Positions 51,135-61,757 of a stretch of DNA of 64,000 nt are shown here, one piece after another; the first letter of the stretch is position 1; each line of letters begins with the position of its first letter. Source of the DNA: Roseivivax sediminis (lineage in GTDB: Bacteria > Pseudomonadota > Alphaproteobacteria > Rhodobacterales > Rhodobacteraceae); NCBI RefSeq assembly GCF_900112685.1, contig NZ_FOMS01000012.1:62001-126000 (forward strand). The letters run 5' to 3'. Made by a program: the position numbers and the translations under genes. The notes under the pieces were generated by a model, which worked only from the letters and a program-made list of their open reading frames with translations, searched no databases and was not told where the DNA came from.

Positions 51135-53159
51135 TCAGCGCCAGAGGTGGGCGCGGGAGGCCAGCAGGCCTTGCAGCTTGGACAGCGCGCGATTGCCGGC
51201 GCCGGGATGCGCCACCACGCCGCGGGCGAGTCGTTCGGCGACGATTTCGGGCGGGCAGGGGCGCCGCGTGAGCGGATCGAGGTAGCGCGGATAGGCGATC
51301 AGCGTCGCATGCACGAGCCCTTCGAGCGTCGGGCGCGGCCCGCCGAGGCGGCGCGCGGGCACCGGGCCGAGATCGCGGGTCAGCCCCCAGCCGGCGTAGA
51401 ACGGCGCGCCCAGCGTCACCACCCGGCAGCCGCGCAGGAGCGCCTCGAATCCCGTCAGCGAGGTCATCGTCCAGATCTCGTCGACCTGGGACAGAAGCGC
51501 CGCGATGTCGCCCGTGACCACTGCGTCGGCCCAAAGCTCGGGCGTTTCCACCGCGCCGGGCCGCAGGCCGGCGATCACGTCGGGATGCGGTTTCCAGACG
51601 ATGACGGCGCGCGGGTTCTCCGCCCGCGTGCGCCGCAGGAGCGCTTCGTTGGACTGCATTTCCGGGCTGCCGAGGCGGATGGAGGCGTCGTCCTCCACCT
51701 GGCCCGGCACCAGGATGCGGTGGCCCGGCGGCAGACGCGGGATCTCTCCGGCGAGGTTGTATTTCGACAGCGCGTTGGTGACGAGGAAGCGGATCAGCTG
51801 GCGCGCGCGCGCCTCGGCGTCGGATGGCAGCGGGGCGCTTTCGGCGATCAGTTGCTCGAGCCGCGAGGGCCGGCCCGGGTCGTAGTAGATGCCGAGGTCG
51901 TCGGCGACGAGGGAGGCCGGCGGCACCAGCTCCGCGCCGAGCCCGCGCGAGCGCAGGAAGCCGTCCTCGATGCGCACGGCATTGTCGCCTTCGGCAGCAC
52001 GGCCGGCCCAGACCATGACCCGCCGACCAGTGCGCGCCGCGAGAAAGTCCGCTCCGGCCTCGGCGAACCGAATGCGCCGCTGGCTGCCGTAGAAGCGCTG
52101 CAGCGGCCGGCGTTTCCAGAGGCGCATGCCGCGCGCGACCCAGCCGGCGCGGTCCTCGCGCCAGGCCCGTACCTCGGCTTCGAGCGCGCCGATCGCGTCC
52201 TCGATTTCGCCCCTGCGGTCGCGGTAGGGATCGTACCAGACCGGGTAGAGGATCGCTGCCCCGGCAAAGAGCTGCGCGCGGGTCAGCCGGCGGCTGCGGC
52301 GCGCGACGGGACGGTCGTCATCGGTCAGGCCCCAGCCGGCATAGAACGGCTGGCCGAAGACGCGCGGGCGGTGCCCGGCCAGGATCGCCTCGAACCCGAG
52401 CTGCGAGGAGATCGTGTAGACCCCCACGGCGCCGTCGAGCAGGGCCCAGGGCGACAGGTCCGCGTCGCAGAAGGCGATCCGGTCCGACAGGTCGGCCTCG
52501 GTGAAGTGGCCGGGGCGGAAGCCTTGCGCGGTTTCCGGATGGGTCTTGATGAGGATCCGGGTGCCGGGATGTTCCTCTTGCGCGAAGATCAGCATCTCGC
52601 GGAACCGTGCCGTGTCGGCGCCGCTGGCGCGGACCGAGGCGTCGCCGCGCGTCTGGTCAATCACCAGGACGTAGCCGGGCGCCGGTGCGGGCAGGGCGGG
52701 GTCGACCGCGCTGTACTTGGTCAGATGCGCGCGACGGATGCGGGCGACGGCATGGCGCGCCCGGGTCAGGAGGGCCGCGTCGTCGAGCGGATGCGTGGCC
52801 AGCAGGTCCTCCAGATCGGAGGGTTGCGCGGGGTCGAAATGCAGGCCCCTGCGGTCGATCAAAAGGCCGATGGGGGGCTCGCCCGCGCGGCCCGGATGCA
52901 GCGAACGCAGCCAGGCATCCTCGATCCGCACCAGCGGGGCGCCGCTGCGCGCTGCCACGCGCTCGCCGCGCCAGGCATGGGGGGAGGCGCCCCAGACGCC
53001 GACCGCGTCGCCGGCGCGCGGCCAGCCGAGCGACACGCGTTCTCCACCTAGCGCGAGGATGCGGCGGATGCGGGCGCTGCGCGCGATCCCCGCGGCGTAG
53101 ACGCAAAGACGCCGGGGCGCGGCGGCCCCGGCGTCACCGTGCTGACCCGGTCGGGTCAT
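51135..53159 (-). CDS. kpsC: Capsule polysaccharide Kdo transferase, KpsC-like
   Basis: A 674-residue protein with two related retaining Kdo-transferase domains (about residues 20-315 and 350-640). The duplication is visible in matched segments: IKTHPET and WKPHPDV, YTISSQLGFEAILAG and WTMTSLTGFEALLRG, FGQPFYAGWGLTDD and LGAPFYAGWGLTRD. In group 2 capsules KpsC and KpsS build the poly-Kdo linker on the lipid anchor. The ATG at 53159 lies two bases after the export-protein stop; the frame stays open far upstream but inside that gene. Confidence 0.92.
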   Translation of the reverse strand: MTRPGQHGDAGAAAPRRLCVYAAGIARSARIRRILALGGERVSLGWPRAGDAVGVWGASPHAWRGERVAARSGAPLVRIEDAWLRSLHPGRAGEPPIGLLIDRRGLHFDPAQPSDLEDLLATHPLDDAALLTRARHAVARIRRAHLTKYSAVDPALPAPAPGYVLVIDQTRGDASVRASGADTARFREMLIFAQEEHPGTRILIKTHPETAQGFRPGHFTEADLSDRIAFCDADLSPWALLDGAVGVYTISSQLGFEAILAGHRPRVFGQPFYAGWGLTDDDRPVARRSRRLTRAQLFAGAAILYPVWYDPYRDRRGEIEDAIGALEAEVRAWREDRAGWVARGMRLWKRRPLQRFYGSQRRIRFAEAGADFLAARTGRRVMVWAGRAAEGDNAVRIEDGFLRSRGLGAELVPPASLVADDLGIYYDPGRPSRLEQLIAESAPLPSDAEARARQLIRFLVTNALSKYNLAGEIPRLPPGHRILVPGQVEDDASIRLGSPEMQSNEALLRRTRAENPRAVIVWKPHPDVIAGLRPGAVETPELWADAVVTGDIAALLSQVDEIWTMTSLTGFEALLRGCRVVTLGAPFYAGWGLTRDLGPVPARRLGGPRPTLEGLVHATLIAYPRYLDPLTRRPCPPEIVAERLARGVVAHPGAGNRALSKLQGLLASRAHLWR

Positions 53160-53161
53160 GC

Positions 53162-54313
53162 CTAACTGCCGGATCCCGAAACCGCGTCGGCCGTGGTGGC
53201 GAGGGTGGAGACCGTGCCGAGCGTCCCCGTGATCGAGGAGATCACCTTGCTCCACTGCGTGAACGGCGCCTCGGTGACGTAGACGGTGTCCTGGTCGCGG
53301 ATGACGAAATCGCGCGCGGTGAACATGCCGTTCGGCTGCGTGAGGTCGAGCACGTAGACGAAACGCTGCGCGCCGATCAGGTCGTCGCGTCCGAGCACCT
53401 GGTTGGCGATGTCCGCCGGTTCGTTGCGGAACACGAAGACGCCCGTCGGGTCGGAGGCAGTGGCGACGAGGCCGCCGACCTGTGCCAGCGCCTCGACCGC
53501 GGAAATCGTCTGGCTCTCGAACGGCACGCGCGCCTGGGTGCCGGTCGCGCCGAGCGCGGTGAAGGAGCGGGTGTCCTCCTCCACCAGGATCTTGTCGCCG
53601 CCGCGCAGCGCGATGTCCATCGACGGGTGGTCGTAGAGGTCCTGGAACCAGACCGTGCCCGTGGAACCGCCGCGCTGCAGCTTGATCTGCGCGATCTCGG
53701 GCTCGATCGCGACCCCGCCGGCATTGGCTAGCATGGCGCCGAGCGTGCGGGTCGGCCGTTCGATCGGATAGACGCCCTGCGCGCCGACGGCGCCGAGGAT
53801 CGACACGGTCTGCCCGTCGCCAGCCAGGCGGCGCACCTGCACCTGCGGATCGGGCGTCTGGTCGCCGAGCCGGTCGGTAATGATCCGGCGCACGGACTCG
53901 GGCGAATTCCCGGCGGCGCGGATGCGCCCGGCATAGGGCACGAAGATGAAGCCCGACCCGTCCACCTGCACCTCTTCGAGGAGGGTGGCGTTGGTGCCTT
54001 CGCCGGCCAGAAGGCCGTCGTCGACGTTTTCCCAGATCGTTAGACCGAGCGTGTCGCCGGGAGATATCGTGTCGGAGCCGACGACGCCGGCGCCCTGAAG
54101 CTGGTCGGCGAAACCGAGAGCGGGGACGACTGCGGTGGCGCGGGTGACGCGATCGTTGGCCTCGACGACGAAGGCGTCGCCCTGGCGCTGTACGGAGCCT
54201 GCGAAGATTTCGCGTTTGTTGGGGCCGACACGGGGCAAGCCGCAGGACGCCAGAACGGAGGCGGCGACCAAAAGGGCGACACCCCGCGTGAGGCGCGATG
54301 GGGTACGTTTCAC
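53162..54313 (-). CDS. Capsule polysaccharide export lipoprotein (Wza/KpsD-like)
   Basis: A 383-residue outer-membrane polysaccharide export protein. The signal ends in a lipobox LASC with the acylated cysteine near residue 24. A polysaccharide-export N domain (DTISPGDTLGLTIWENVDDG, then VDGSGFIFVPYAGRIRAAG) is followed by SLBB-type repeats (SILGAVGAQGVYPIERPTRTLGAMLANAGGV). The start codon is GTG at 54313 with GGAG upstream. It is coupled to kpsC and follows kpsS after a 407-base gap. Confidence 0.9.
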   Translation of the reverse strand: MKRTPSRLTRGVALLVAASVLASCGLPRVGPNKREIFAGSVQRQGDAFVVEANDRVTRATAVVPALGFADQLQGAGVVGSDTISPGDTLGLTIWENVDDGLLAGEGTNATLLEEVQVDGSGFIFVPYAGRIRAAGNSPESVRRIITDRLGDQTPDPQVQVRRLAGDGQTVSILGAVGAQGVYPIERPTRTLGAMLANAGGVAIEPEIAQIKLQRGGSTGTVWFQDLYDHPSMDIALRGGDKILVEEDTRSFTALGATGTQARVPFESQTISAVEALAQVGGLVATASDPTGVFVFRNEPADIANQVLGRDDLIGAQRFVYVLDLTQPNGMFTARDFVIRDQDTVYVTEAPFTQWSKVISSITGTLGTVSTLATTADAVSGSGS

Positions 54314-54720
54314 TGCACGGTCTCCTCGACCTGTTCTTGTCTGCCTCGGTGTTTTTTTGCCACTCTAGCAAAGTTTCGAGTGAACGGAAGCTTGTCGCGG
54401 TGGCGGCGCCGGCCGGGTGCGGCGGTGTTGCCGCAGCGCCGCGGTTGGCTTGCGCCGCAATTTCAGTCGGCTGCGTCGCCGGTCGGCTGCATCGCGATGT
54501 TGTCGCCTGCCCCGGCCGAGCGCGGCAGCGATCCGCCCGAACAGCACCGCGGGCCTCGGATGCGCGCCGGACCGTCCCGCGGTCTGGCGCGATGTCGCCC
54601 TCGTGCACCGGTCGGATGACGGAGGTATATGGCTGGCATGAAGCGCGGACCTCCGAGCTCGCAGCGCCAGCCCCCGGTCCGGTGCGCGCCGACGCCTTCC
54701 GCGGTCGCTGGCAGGACCTT
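54314..54720 (-). other. 407-base gap between kpsS and the export gene
   Basis: No convincing gene is present; the short open frames are arginine-rich and codon-atypical. On the minus strand a -10-like TAGAGT occurs at 54362-54367, about 48 bases before the GTG start, with only a poor -35 (CTTCCG at 54385-54390). It may hold an independent promoter for the export and kpsC genes. Confidence 0.35.
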
Positions 54721-56013
54721 TCAGGTCACCACGCGCAGGACCTGACGCGGCGTGGCCGTGCCGTGGCGCAGCGCGTCGTAGGGATCGTCCGGCGCCAGCA
54801 TCATGTCGACCACCTGGCGCAGGAGCTGGCGCCGGCCGCGCGCGGAATAGAAACCGCCGGGAAGCTGGCTCGTCTCCAGCAGGTAACGCCGGTAGTCCTT
54901 GTAGGCGCGGTTGTCGGGACGCGAGGGCTGGGCGAAGAACTCCGCCAGCGGCTGGGTCGAGACGAATTCGGGCTTGGCATAGACCGCGTCGCCGAAGACC
55001 TTGAGCGGGATGCCGCGCCACAGTACCTGCTGTGCCGCGGTGGAATTCACGGTGACCGCCGTGCGAGCGTCGTTGAGAAGCTGCGCGAGCTTGCCGCCGC
55101 GCACGAAATGCACGCGGTCCGCGACGCCGTGCGCCGAGGCCAGATCCCGGATCGTGCGGCGCACGGGCACGCGGCCATCCTCCAGCGGATGGGCCTTGAA
55201 CACCAGGTGGTGATGGCCCGGCGCACCCTTGGCGAACCCCTCGATCACCACCGACAGGAAGTCCGTCAGGGTCGAGAAGGGCGAATGCTTCTGGAAGCTC
55301 GAGTCGTGTTCGAGCTGCAGGAGCGCCAGGTGATACGGAAAGCCGCCCAGGCGGATGCGCGATTGCGCCACGGCCCGGTCGAGTGCCGTGTACGGCATCA
55401 GCATCAGCCGCCGCAGGTAGAGCGCGAATTCCTGCCGCACGCTGAGCGCGCGGTGCGGGCGGAAGGTGCGGTAGGCCCCGTTCCGGCAAAGCACGAAGAA
55501 ATGATACAGCGCGCCGTAGAAGATGTGGTGGCGCATGTCGCCCCAATGCGCTGGCGGCAGCGGTGCCTCCATGTCCGACTGGGCCAGCGCCGCCTGCATG
55601 TCGGCGATCGACATCTCCATCAGCCGCGAATGCCCGTTCGACCCGCCGCGTTCGTAGCTTACCCAGTACGGGCGCATGTAGCCTTCCTCGAACACGTGCA
55701 CGGTGATCCCGCTGGTGCGCGCCTGCGCCACCGCTTCGGCGTGGATCGGGCGCACGTCGCCGTAGAGAACAAGGTCGGTGACCCCTTTCGCCTCGATCAG
55801 GCGGGCGAAATGCCCGGGCCATGACTCTTGCGTGTCGGCATGCGAGATGTATGACGCGCGGTGCGGCCAGAAGGCGCGATCCCCGGCGTTGAAGCCGACG
55901 CGCCAGACCTCCGCCCCGGTCTTGCGCAGCATCGCGCCGAGCCGGTGGAAGAACGGCCCGTGCGGTCCCTGCAGGAACAGAAAAACCCGTCTCTCTCCGG
56001 TTGCGTTGGTCAT
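54721..56013 (-). CDS. kpsS: Capsule polysaccharide Kdo transferase, KpsS-like
   Basis: A 430-residue protein of the KpsS family, partner of KpsC in starting the poly-Kdo linker of group 2 capsules. It shows FLFLQGPHGPFFHRLGAMLR at the N-terminus, HVFEEGYMRPYWVSYERGG, LVFKAHPLEDGR and VTVNSTAAQQVLWRGIPLKVFG, all typical. Full length. It is divergent from ribE with 111 bases between starts. The transporter subunits KpsM, KpsT and KpsE are not in the window. Confidence 0.92.
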   Translation of the reverse strand: MTNATGERRVFLFLQGPHGPFFHRLGAMLRKTGAEVWRVGFNAGDRAFWPHRASYISHADTQESWPGHFARLIEAKGVTDLVLYGDVRPIHAEAVAQARTSGITVHVFEEGYMRPYWVSYERGGSNGHSRLMEMSIADMQAALAQSDMEAPLPPAHWGDMRHHIFYGALYHFFVLCRNGAYRTFRPHRALSVRQEFALYLRRLMLMPYTALDRAVAQSRIRLGGFPYHLALLQLEHDSSFQKHSPFSTLTDFLSVVIEGFAKGAPGHHHLVFKAHPLEDGRVPVRRTIRDLASAHGVADRVHFVRGGKLAQLLNDARTAVTVNSTAAQQVLWRGIPLKVFGDAVYAKPEFVSTQPLAEFFAQPSRPDNRAYKDYRRYLLETSQLPGGFYSARGRRQLLRQVVDMMLAPDDPYDALRHGTATPRQVLRVVT

Positions 56014-56124
56014 GGGCTGCGACTATTCCCGAGGCCGTTCGGAGCGCCACGTTACGTGTGGAGTTCGGCGAAATTAAGGCCCGTGCGCCGGATTGGGGCG
56101 GGACAGCCCGAAAGGGGGCAGCGC

Positions 56125-56712
56125 ATGTTTACCGGAATCGTGACCGACGTGGGCGAGATCCGCGATGTCGAGCAGAGGGGCGATCTGCGCGCGCGCATCG
56201 CCACCGCATACGACACCGCGACCATCGAACTGGGGGCGTCCATCGCCTGTGACGGCGTCTGCCTGACGGTGATCGGCACCGGCACCGACTGGTTCGACGT
56301 GGAGATCAGCGCAGAGACCGTCTCCAAGACCAATCTCGGCGCCTGGAACGTGGGCTACCGGCTCAATCTCGAGAGGTCGCTGAAGGTCGGCGACGAATTG
56401 GGCGGGCACATCGTGTCGGGGCACGTCGACGGCGTCGCCGAGGTTCTGTCGATCCGGGACGAGGGCGACAGCACCCGGGTGCGTCTGCGCGCGCCGGAGG
56501 CTCTGGCGCGGTTCATCGCGCCGAAGGGGTCGATCGCGCTCAACGGCACGTCGCTGACGGTGAACGAGGTCGAGGGCGCGGAATTCGGCATCAACTTCAT
56601 CCCGCACACCAAGGAGGTCACGACCTGGGGCGCGGTGGAGGTCGGCGACCGCGTGAACCTCGAGATCGACACGCTGGCGCGCTATGTCGCGCGGCTCGCC
56701 GAGGCGGGCTGA
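56125..56712 (+). CDS. ribE: Riboflavin synthase alpha subunit
   Basis: A 195-residue riboflavin synthase that dismutates two 6,7-dimethyl-8-ribityllumazine molecules to riboflavin and a pyrimidine. It starts MFTGIVTDVGEI and consists of two lumazine-binding domains (about 1-95 and 96-190); GGHIVSGHVDGVAE marks the boundary and ALNGTSLTVNEV mirrors the first-domain ACDGVCLTVI. Length is normal. AAAGGGGG precedes the ATG. ribD, often adjacent, is absent from the window, and no FMN riboswitch is seen. Confidence 0.95.
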   Translation: MFTGIVTDVGEIRDVEQRGDLRARIATAYDTATIELGASIACDGVCLTVIGTGTDWFDVEISAETVSKTNLGAWNVGYRLNLERSLKVGDELGGHIVSGHVDGVAEVLSIRDEGDSTRVRLRAPEALARFIAPKGSIALNGTSLTVNEVEGAEFGINFIPHTKEVTTWGAVEVGDRVNLEIDTLARYVARLAEAG

Positions 56713-56769
56713 CGCCGTCGCCGCGCCAGCGCGACGGGGCCAGCGCAGCGATCGGCACGCGCCGCCGCC

Positions 56770-56961
56770 TCACGCGGGCGACGACATTCCCGAGACGAGG
56801 CCGAAGAGCAGGCCGCAGAGGCTCAGCAGCGACAGCGCGAGACCGATCGCGCTGCCGGCGCCGGGATAGGCGGCCGGCCGGACGGCGGCGATCTTGGCGA
56901 GCTGGTCGGACGCGCCCGGACCGGCGGCCCGAAGGGCGAAGATGGTGATCTTGGTGCGCAA
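56770..56961 (-). CDS. Hypothetical small membrane protein
   Basis: A 63-residue open frame starting with TTG at 56961 after GAGGGG, with one C-terminal hydrophobic segment (IGLALSLLSLCGLLFGLVSG). It fits the space between ribE and the cation exporter gene. No family recognised; it may be a real small membrane protein, but the rare start codon and lack of recognised relatives keep confidence low. Confidence 0.4.
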   Translation of the reverse strand: MRTKITIFALRAAGPGASDQLAKIAAVRPAAYPGAGSAIGLALSLLSLCGLLFGLVSGMSSPA

Positions 56962-57057
56962 TGTGTCCCCTCAGGCCACGCGGACGGTGCGCGGCCAAGC
57001 CGTGCCCTTGATCGCGCGGTCCCCCTGGCCCTACCTCTTGCGCGTAACGGAGAGTCC

Positions 57058-57972
57058 ATGCCCCACGATCATCATCATGCCCATGTGGGCCCGGAGGCGG
57101 GTGACCGGCGCGTTGCGGCCGCCGTTGGCGTCAACCTTCTGCTGACCGTCGTGCAGATCGTCGGCGGGCTGCTGTCGGGATCGCTCGCCATGATCGCCGA
57201 CGCGATCCACAACCTCTCCGACGCCGCGTCGCTGGTGATCGCCTTCGTCGCGCGGCGCATCGCCCGGCGCCCGGCGGATGCGGCGATGACCTTCGGCTAC
57301 GGCCGGGCCGAGGTGGTCGCGGCACTGGTGAACTACACCACGCTGGTGCTGATCGGGCTCTACCTCGTCTACGAGGCGGTGCTGCGCATCTTTGCGCCCG
57401 AGCCCGTGACCGGCTGGCTGGTCGTGGTGATCGCCGCCGTTGCGCTGGTGGTGGACCTCGCAACCGCGGCGCTGACCTGGGCGATGTCGAAGGACAGCAT
57501 GAACATCCGCGCGGCCTTCCTGCACAACCTCGCCGACGCGCTGGGATCGGTCGCGGTGATCGCTGCGGGCACGCTGATCCTGCTCTTCGGCTGGACCTGG
57601 GTGGACCCGGTCGTGACGCTGGCCATCGCCGGCTACATCCTCTGGATGAGCCTGTCGGAGATGCCGGGGGTGATCCGAATCCTGATGCTGGGCGCCCCGC
57701 CGCAGATCGACGCCGAAGCGGTGGTCGAGGCGGCGCGCACGGTGCCGGGCGTCGCAGAGATCCACCATGCGCATCTGTGGCAGATGCAAGAGCATGCCGC
57801 CTCCTTCGAGGCGCACGTGGTCGTGGCGCCGGGCGCCTGGGACCGGGCCGACGCGATCAAGGCCGCTGTAAAGGAGCGTCTGCGGGAGCGCTTCGGCATC
57901 GCCCATTCGACGCTGGAGATGGAATGCTCGGCCCATGCCTGCGCTGACGTTCAGGTGTTCGGCGCGGCCTGA
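57058..57972 (+). CDS. Cation diffusion facilitator (zinc-type)
   Basis: A 304-residue CDF exporter with six membrane segments and a C-terminal cytoplasmic domain. The metal site is visible as HNLSD in segment 2 (IADAIHNLSDAAS) and HNLAD in segment 5 (AAFLHNLADALGS), the HxxxD pairing typical of Zn/Cd carriers. The N-terminus is histidine-rich (HDHHHAH) and HHAHLWQMQEHAASFEAHV forms the C-terminal metal-sensing part. No adjacent metal regulator. Confidence 0.94.
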   Translation: MPHDHHHAHVGPEAGDRRVAAAVGVNLLLTVVQIVGGLLSGSLAMIADAIHNLSDAASLVIAFVARRIARRPADAAMTFGYGRAEVVAALVNYTTLVLIGLYLVYEAVLRIFAPEPVTGWLVVVIAAVALVVDLATAALTWAMSKDSMNIRAAFLHNLADALGSVAVIAAGTLILLFGWTWVDPVVTLAIAGYILWMSLSEMPGVIRILMLGAPPQIDAEAVVEAARTVPGVAEIHHAHLWQMQEHAASFEAHVVVAPGAWDRADAIKAAVKERLRERFGIAHSTLEMECSAHACADVQVFGAA

Positions 57973-58105
57973 GTGTGGCGCCCGCGTGCAACGTCCGCTG
58001 CCACCGCTGAATCGCCGTGCGCCCCTTGCGGGTGCTCCGGGCCGTCACTAAGACTCCCTTAAAGCCGTACGGGCTACACTTTCCGGCAATTCGAGGCAGG
58101 CGACA

Positions 58106-58738
58106 ATGACCGATCCGTTCGAGACCTACATGAACACGCTGGTGCCGATGGTGGTCGAACAGACCAGCCGCGGCGAGCGTGCCTACGACATCTTCTCGCG
58201 CCTGTTGAAGGAGCGGATCATCTTCGTGAACGGCCCCGTCCACGACGGGATGTCGTCGCTGATCGTGGCGCAGCTTCTGCACCTCGAGGCGGAGAATCCG
58301 TCGAAGGACATCTCCATGTACATCAATTCGCCCGGCGGCGTGGTGACGAGCGGGCTGTCGATCTACGACACGATGCAGTACGTGAAGCCGAAGGTGTCCA
58401 CGCTGGTGATCGGGCAGGCGGCCTCCATGGGCTCGCTCCTGCTGACCGCGGGCGCGCCGGGCATGCGCTTTTCGCTGCCCAACAGCCGCATCATGGTGCA
58501 CCAGCCCTCCGGCGGCTACCAGGGTCAGGCGACGGATATCATGATCCACGCCGAAGAGACGCTGAAGCTGAAAAAGCGGCTCAACGAGATCTATGTGAAG
58601 CACACCGGCCAGACACTCAAGAAGGTGGAAGCGGCGCTGGAGCGCGACCACTTCATGTCGCCCGAGGATGCGAAGGACTGGGGCCTCATCGACGAGATCG
58701 TCGAGAACCGCGAAGCCGCAACCGACACGGCCGGCTAG
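58106..58738 (+). CDS. clpP: ATP-dependent Clp protease proteolytic subunit
   Basis: A 210-residue serine protease. The catalytic triad is in [14 protein letters not shown] (Ser), [17 protein letters not shown] (His) and the aspartate near [16 protein letters not shown]. It forms the two-ring chamber fed by ClpX and ClpA. Full length. clpX follows after 161 bases with its own candidate promoter. Confidence 0.98.
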   Translation: MTDPFETYMNTLVPMVVEQTSRGERAYDIFSRLLKERIIFVNGPVHDGMSSLIVAQLLHLEAENPSKDISMYINSPGGVVTSGLSIYDTMQYVKPKVSTLVIGQAASMGSLLLTAGAPGMRFSLPNSRIMVHQPSGGYQGQATDIMIHAEETLKLKKRLNEIYVKHTGQTLKKVEAALERDHFMSPEDAKDWGLIDEIVENREAATDTAG

Positions 58739-58786
58739 GCGTTAAGCACGTATGCGGGGGTGACGGTCCCGTGACAACATTTCGGA

Positions 58787-58815
58787 TTGTGACAGGCAGC
58801 CCACTGTCCTAGTCT
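58787..58815 (+). promoter_or_regulatory. Candidate clpX promoter
   Basis: TTGTGA (58787-58792) and TAGTCT (58810-58815) are separated by 17 bases, about 85 bases upstream of the clpX ATG. This would allow clpX to be expressed apart from clpP. Confidence 0.4.
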
Positions 58816-58899
58816 CCTCGTCAAGCTGTCGCTCCGCGGGCCGTGCGGGGCGACGGACAGAGGTGGCCGAAGACTGACGAAGGCCGGGAAAGGTTTGAT

Positions 58900-60165
<1,266 letters not shown>

Positions 60166-60206
60166 CCGTTCCGCCCGGGGGCGATAGGCAGCTTATATAC
60201 CCTTAC

Positions 60207-60239
60207 GACGGCCGCGACTTCCGCGGCCGTCTTTTTTTT
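60207..60239 (+). terminator. Intrinsic terminator of clpX
   Basis: GACGGCCGCG (60207-60216) pairs perfectly with CGCGGCCGTC (60222-60231) over ACTTC, followed by eight T residues. Confidence 0.95.
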
Positions 60240-60330
60240 GTCCTGGAGCGTCTCTTTCGATTTTGGAACGTGCGCCGACTGCACGTGTTTCGGGGATGAC
60301 CCGCAACGCAAAGGCAAAGGGAGCCACGTT

Positions 60331-60840
60331 ATGAAAACGATGTTCGCAACCACCGCCGCCGCGCTTCTTGGTACGGTCGCCATGGCCGACAATCACAACC
60401 AGGAGGCCGACGCCTCCGGCAGCATGCAGTCCGAGTCCGGCAACGAGGTGCAAGCCGCATCCAATGACGGCAACATGGACAGCAACGATCTGTCGGCCAT
60501 GCAAGGTCAACTGATCCGCACGACCGACATCACCGGCGCACCCATCTACACGACCAACGAAGCCCAGGACGAAGGCTGGGATCCGGATTTCACCTATGAT
60601 GCCGTCGGTGGCGACTGGAACCAGATCGGCACGATCACCGATGTCGCGCTCGACCAATCCGGGAACCTGCGCGGCTTCGTCGCCTCGATTGGCGGGTTCC
60701 TCGACATTGGCGACAAGGACGTGCTGATCTCCGTCGAAGACGCGAACTTCGTGGCGGCGGACGATTATTCCTTCGTGACCCGTCTCAACGAGGAAGACCT
60801 CGAATCCATGGACAGCGTCAGCGCCGATTTCTGGAGCTGA
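60331..60840 (+). CDS. Exported PRC-barrel protein
   Basis: A 169-residue protein with a signal peptide (residues about 1-19, ending AMA-DN), then an acidic, Asn/Ser-rich linker (about 20-75) and a PRC-barrel domain (about 85-155: NQIGTITDVALDQSGNLRGFVASIGGFLDIGDKDVLI). PRC-barrel proteins of this type are common in the alphaproteobacterial periplasm and of uncertain role. CAAAGGGAG lies eleven bases before the ATG at 60331. It is flanked by terminators on both sides, so it is a single-gene transcript. Confidence 0.88.
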   Translation: MKTMFATTAAALLGTVAMADNHNQEADASGSMQSESGNEVQAASNDGNMDSNDLSAMQGQLIRTTDITGAPIYTTNEAQDEGWDPDFTYDAVGGDWNQIGTITDVALDQSGNLRGFVASIGGFLDIGDKDVLISVEDANFVAADDYSFVTRLNEEDLESMDSVSADFWS

Positions 60841-60852
60841 GACGCGATATCC

Positions 60853-60883
60853 ATCCGGGGCCTGCAGGGCCCCGGATTTGTTC
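60853..60883 (+). terminator. Hairpin terminator after the PRC-barrel gene
   Basis: ATCCGGGGCC (60853-60862) pairs perfectly with GGCCCCGGAT (60868-60877) over TGCAG, followed by the T-rich TTGTT. Efficient termination is likely though the T-run is short. Confidence 0.7.
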
Positions 60884-61005
60884 CGGGGACATTCTCAGAA
60901 AACCGATTGCCCCCGTGCCGCGCGACCGCGCGTCGTTTTCTCCGACACCACTGGACCTATGCGCCGCCCTGCGGCATAACCGGCCCGTTCACAACGGAGT
61001 CGTCC

Positions 61006-61389
61006 ATGGGCATCCTCAAGACGCTGCTGCAAGCCGTCACCTGGTGGAACGGTGGCACGCTGAACACTCTGATCTATACCCGCCGTAACGGGCAGAAGGT
61101 GGGCGAGGACGCACAAGGCAATACGTTCTACCAGACCAAGGACGGTAAGCGCCGCTGGGTGATCTTCAACGGCGAAGCCGAGGCGAGCCGGGTCGACCCC
61201 GACTGGCACGGCTGGCTGCACCACACCTGGAAGGAGCCGCCGACGGAACGGCCGCTGGTTCACCGGGCTTGGGAAAAACCCCACGTGGAGAACCTGACCG
61301 GCACCGCTCTGGCCTATGCGCCGAAGGGCTCCATCCGGCAGGACAAACCCGTGGAGCGCGCCGACTACGAGGCGTGGAGCCCCGAATAA
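61006..61389 (+). CDS. NADH:ubiquinone oxidoreductase accessory subunit NDUFA12
   Basis: A 127-residue member of the NDUFA12/B17.2 family, an accessory subunit of respiratory complex I shared by alphaproteobacteria and mitochondria. [37 protein letters not shown] is the core (seen here with [18 protein letters not shown]). The ATG at 61006 follows CGGAG. Its stop overlaps the start of the DUF2155 gene by one base, a pairing usual in Rhodobacterales. Confidence 0.93.
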   Translation: MGILKTLLQAVTWWNGGTLNTLIYTRRNGQKVGEDAQGNTFYQTKDGKRRWVIFNGEAEASRVDPDWHGWLHHTWKEPPTERPLVHRAWEKPHVENLTGTALAYAPKGSIRQDKPVERADYEAWSPE

Positions 61390-61757
61390 TGCGTCTGCAC
61401 ATGCTGGCGGGGGCCTTGGGCCTCTGGGCCGCGGCAAGCTGCGCCTCGGCGCAGCAGGCGACCGCGCAGGGCGGCGGAGCGGCACTCCGCGCGCTCGACA
61501 AGTTGACTGGTCAGGTGTCGGACGTCGAACTGGCTGCCGGGGGAACGCAGTCCGTGGGCCGGATCGAGATCGAGCTGGGCGAATGCCGCTATCCTCAGGG
61601 CGATCCCGCCGGAGACGCCTTCGCCTTTCTCACCGTGCGCGAGATCGGCGTGGCCGAGCCTGTCTTCCGCGGCTGGATGATCGCCACGGCCCCGGCGCTC
61701 AATCCGATGGATCATCCGCGCTACGACGTCTGGGTGATGCGCTGCACCACGTCCTGA
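61389..61757 (+). CDS. DUF2155 exported protein
   Basis: A 122-residue DUF2155 protein. Residues 1-21 form a signal peptide (ending SCASA-QQ), and the domain shows ALDKLTGQVSDVELAAG, IELGECRYPQGDP and [13 protein letters not shown]-like wording ([17 protein letters not shown]). Four cysteines suggest disulfides. Role unknown. Its 3' end overlaps the convergent aat gene by 37 bases. Confidence 0.88.
   Translation: MRLHMLAGALGLWAAASCASAQQATAQGGGAALRALDKLTGQVSDVELAAGGTQSVGRIEIELGECRYPQGDPAGDAFAFLTVREIGVAEPVFRGWMIATAPALNPMDHPRYDVWVMRCTTS

Noticed and set aside
54380-54619. Short open frames in the gap between kpsS and the export gene
   Set aside because: Arginine- and alanine-rich composition without a start signal; no protein-like pattern.
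56014-56124. An FMN riboswitch upstream of ribE
   Set aside because: The 111-base spacer is too short and lacks the conserved riboswitch sequence blocks.
58018-58105. A heat-shock (RpoH) promoter upstream of clpP
   Set aside because: CTTAAA and TACACT are present but the spacing is wrong for RpoH or sigma-70, so no promoter was called.
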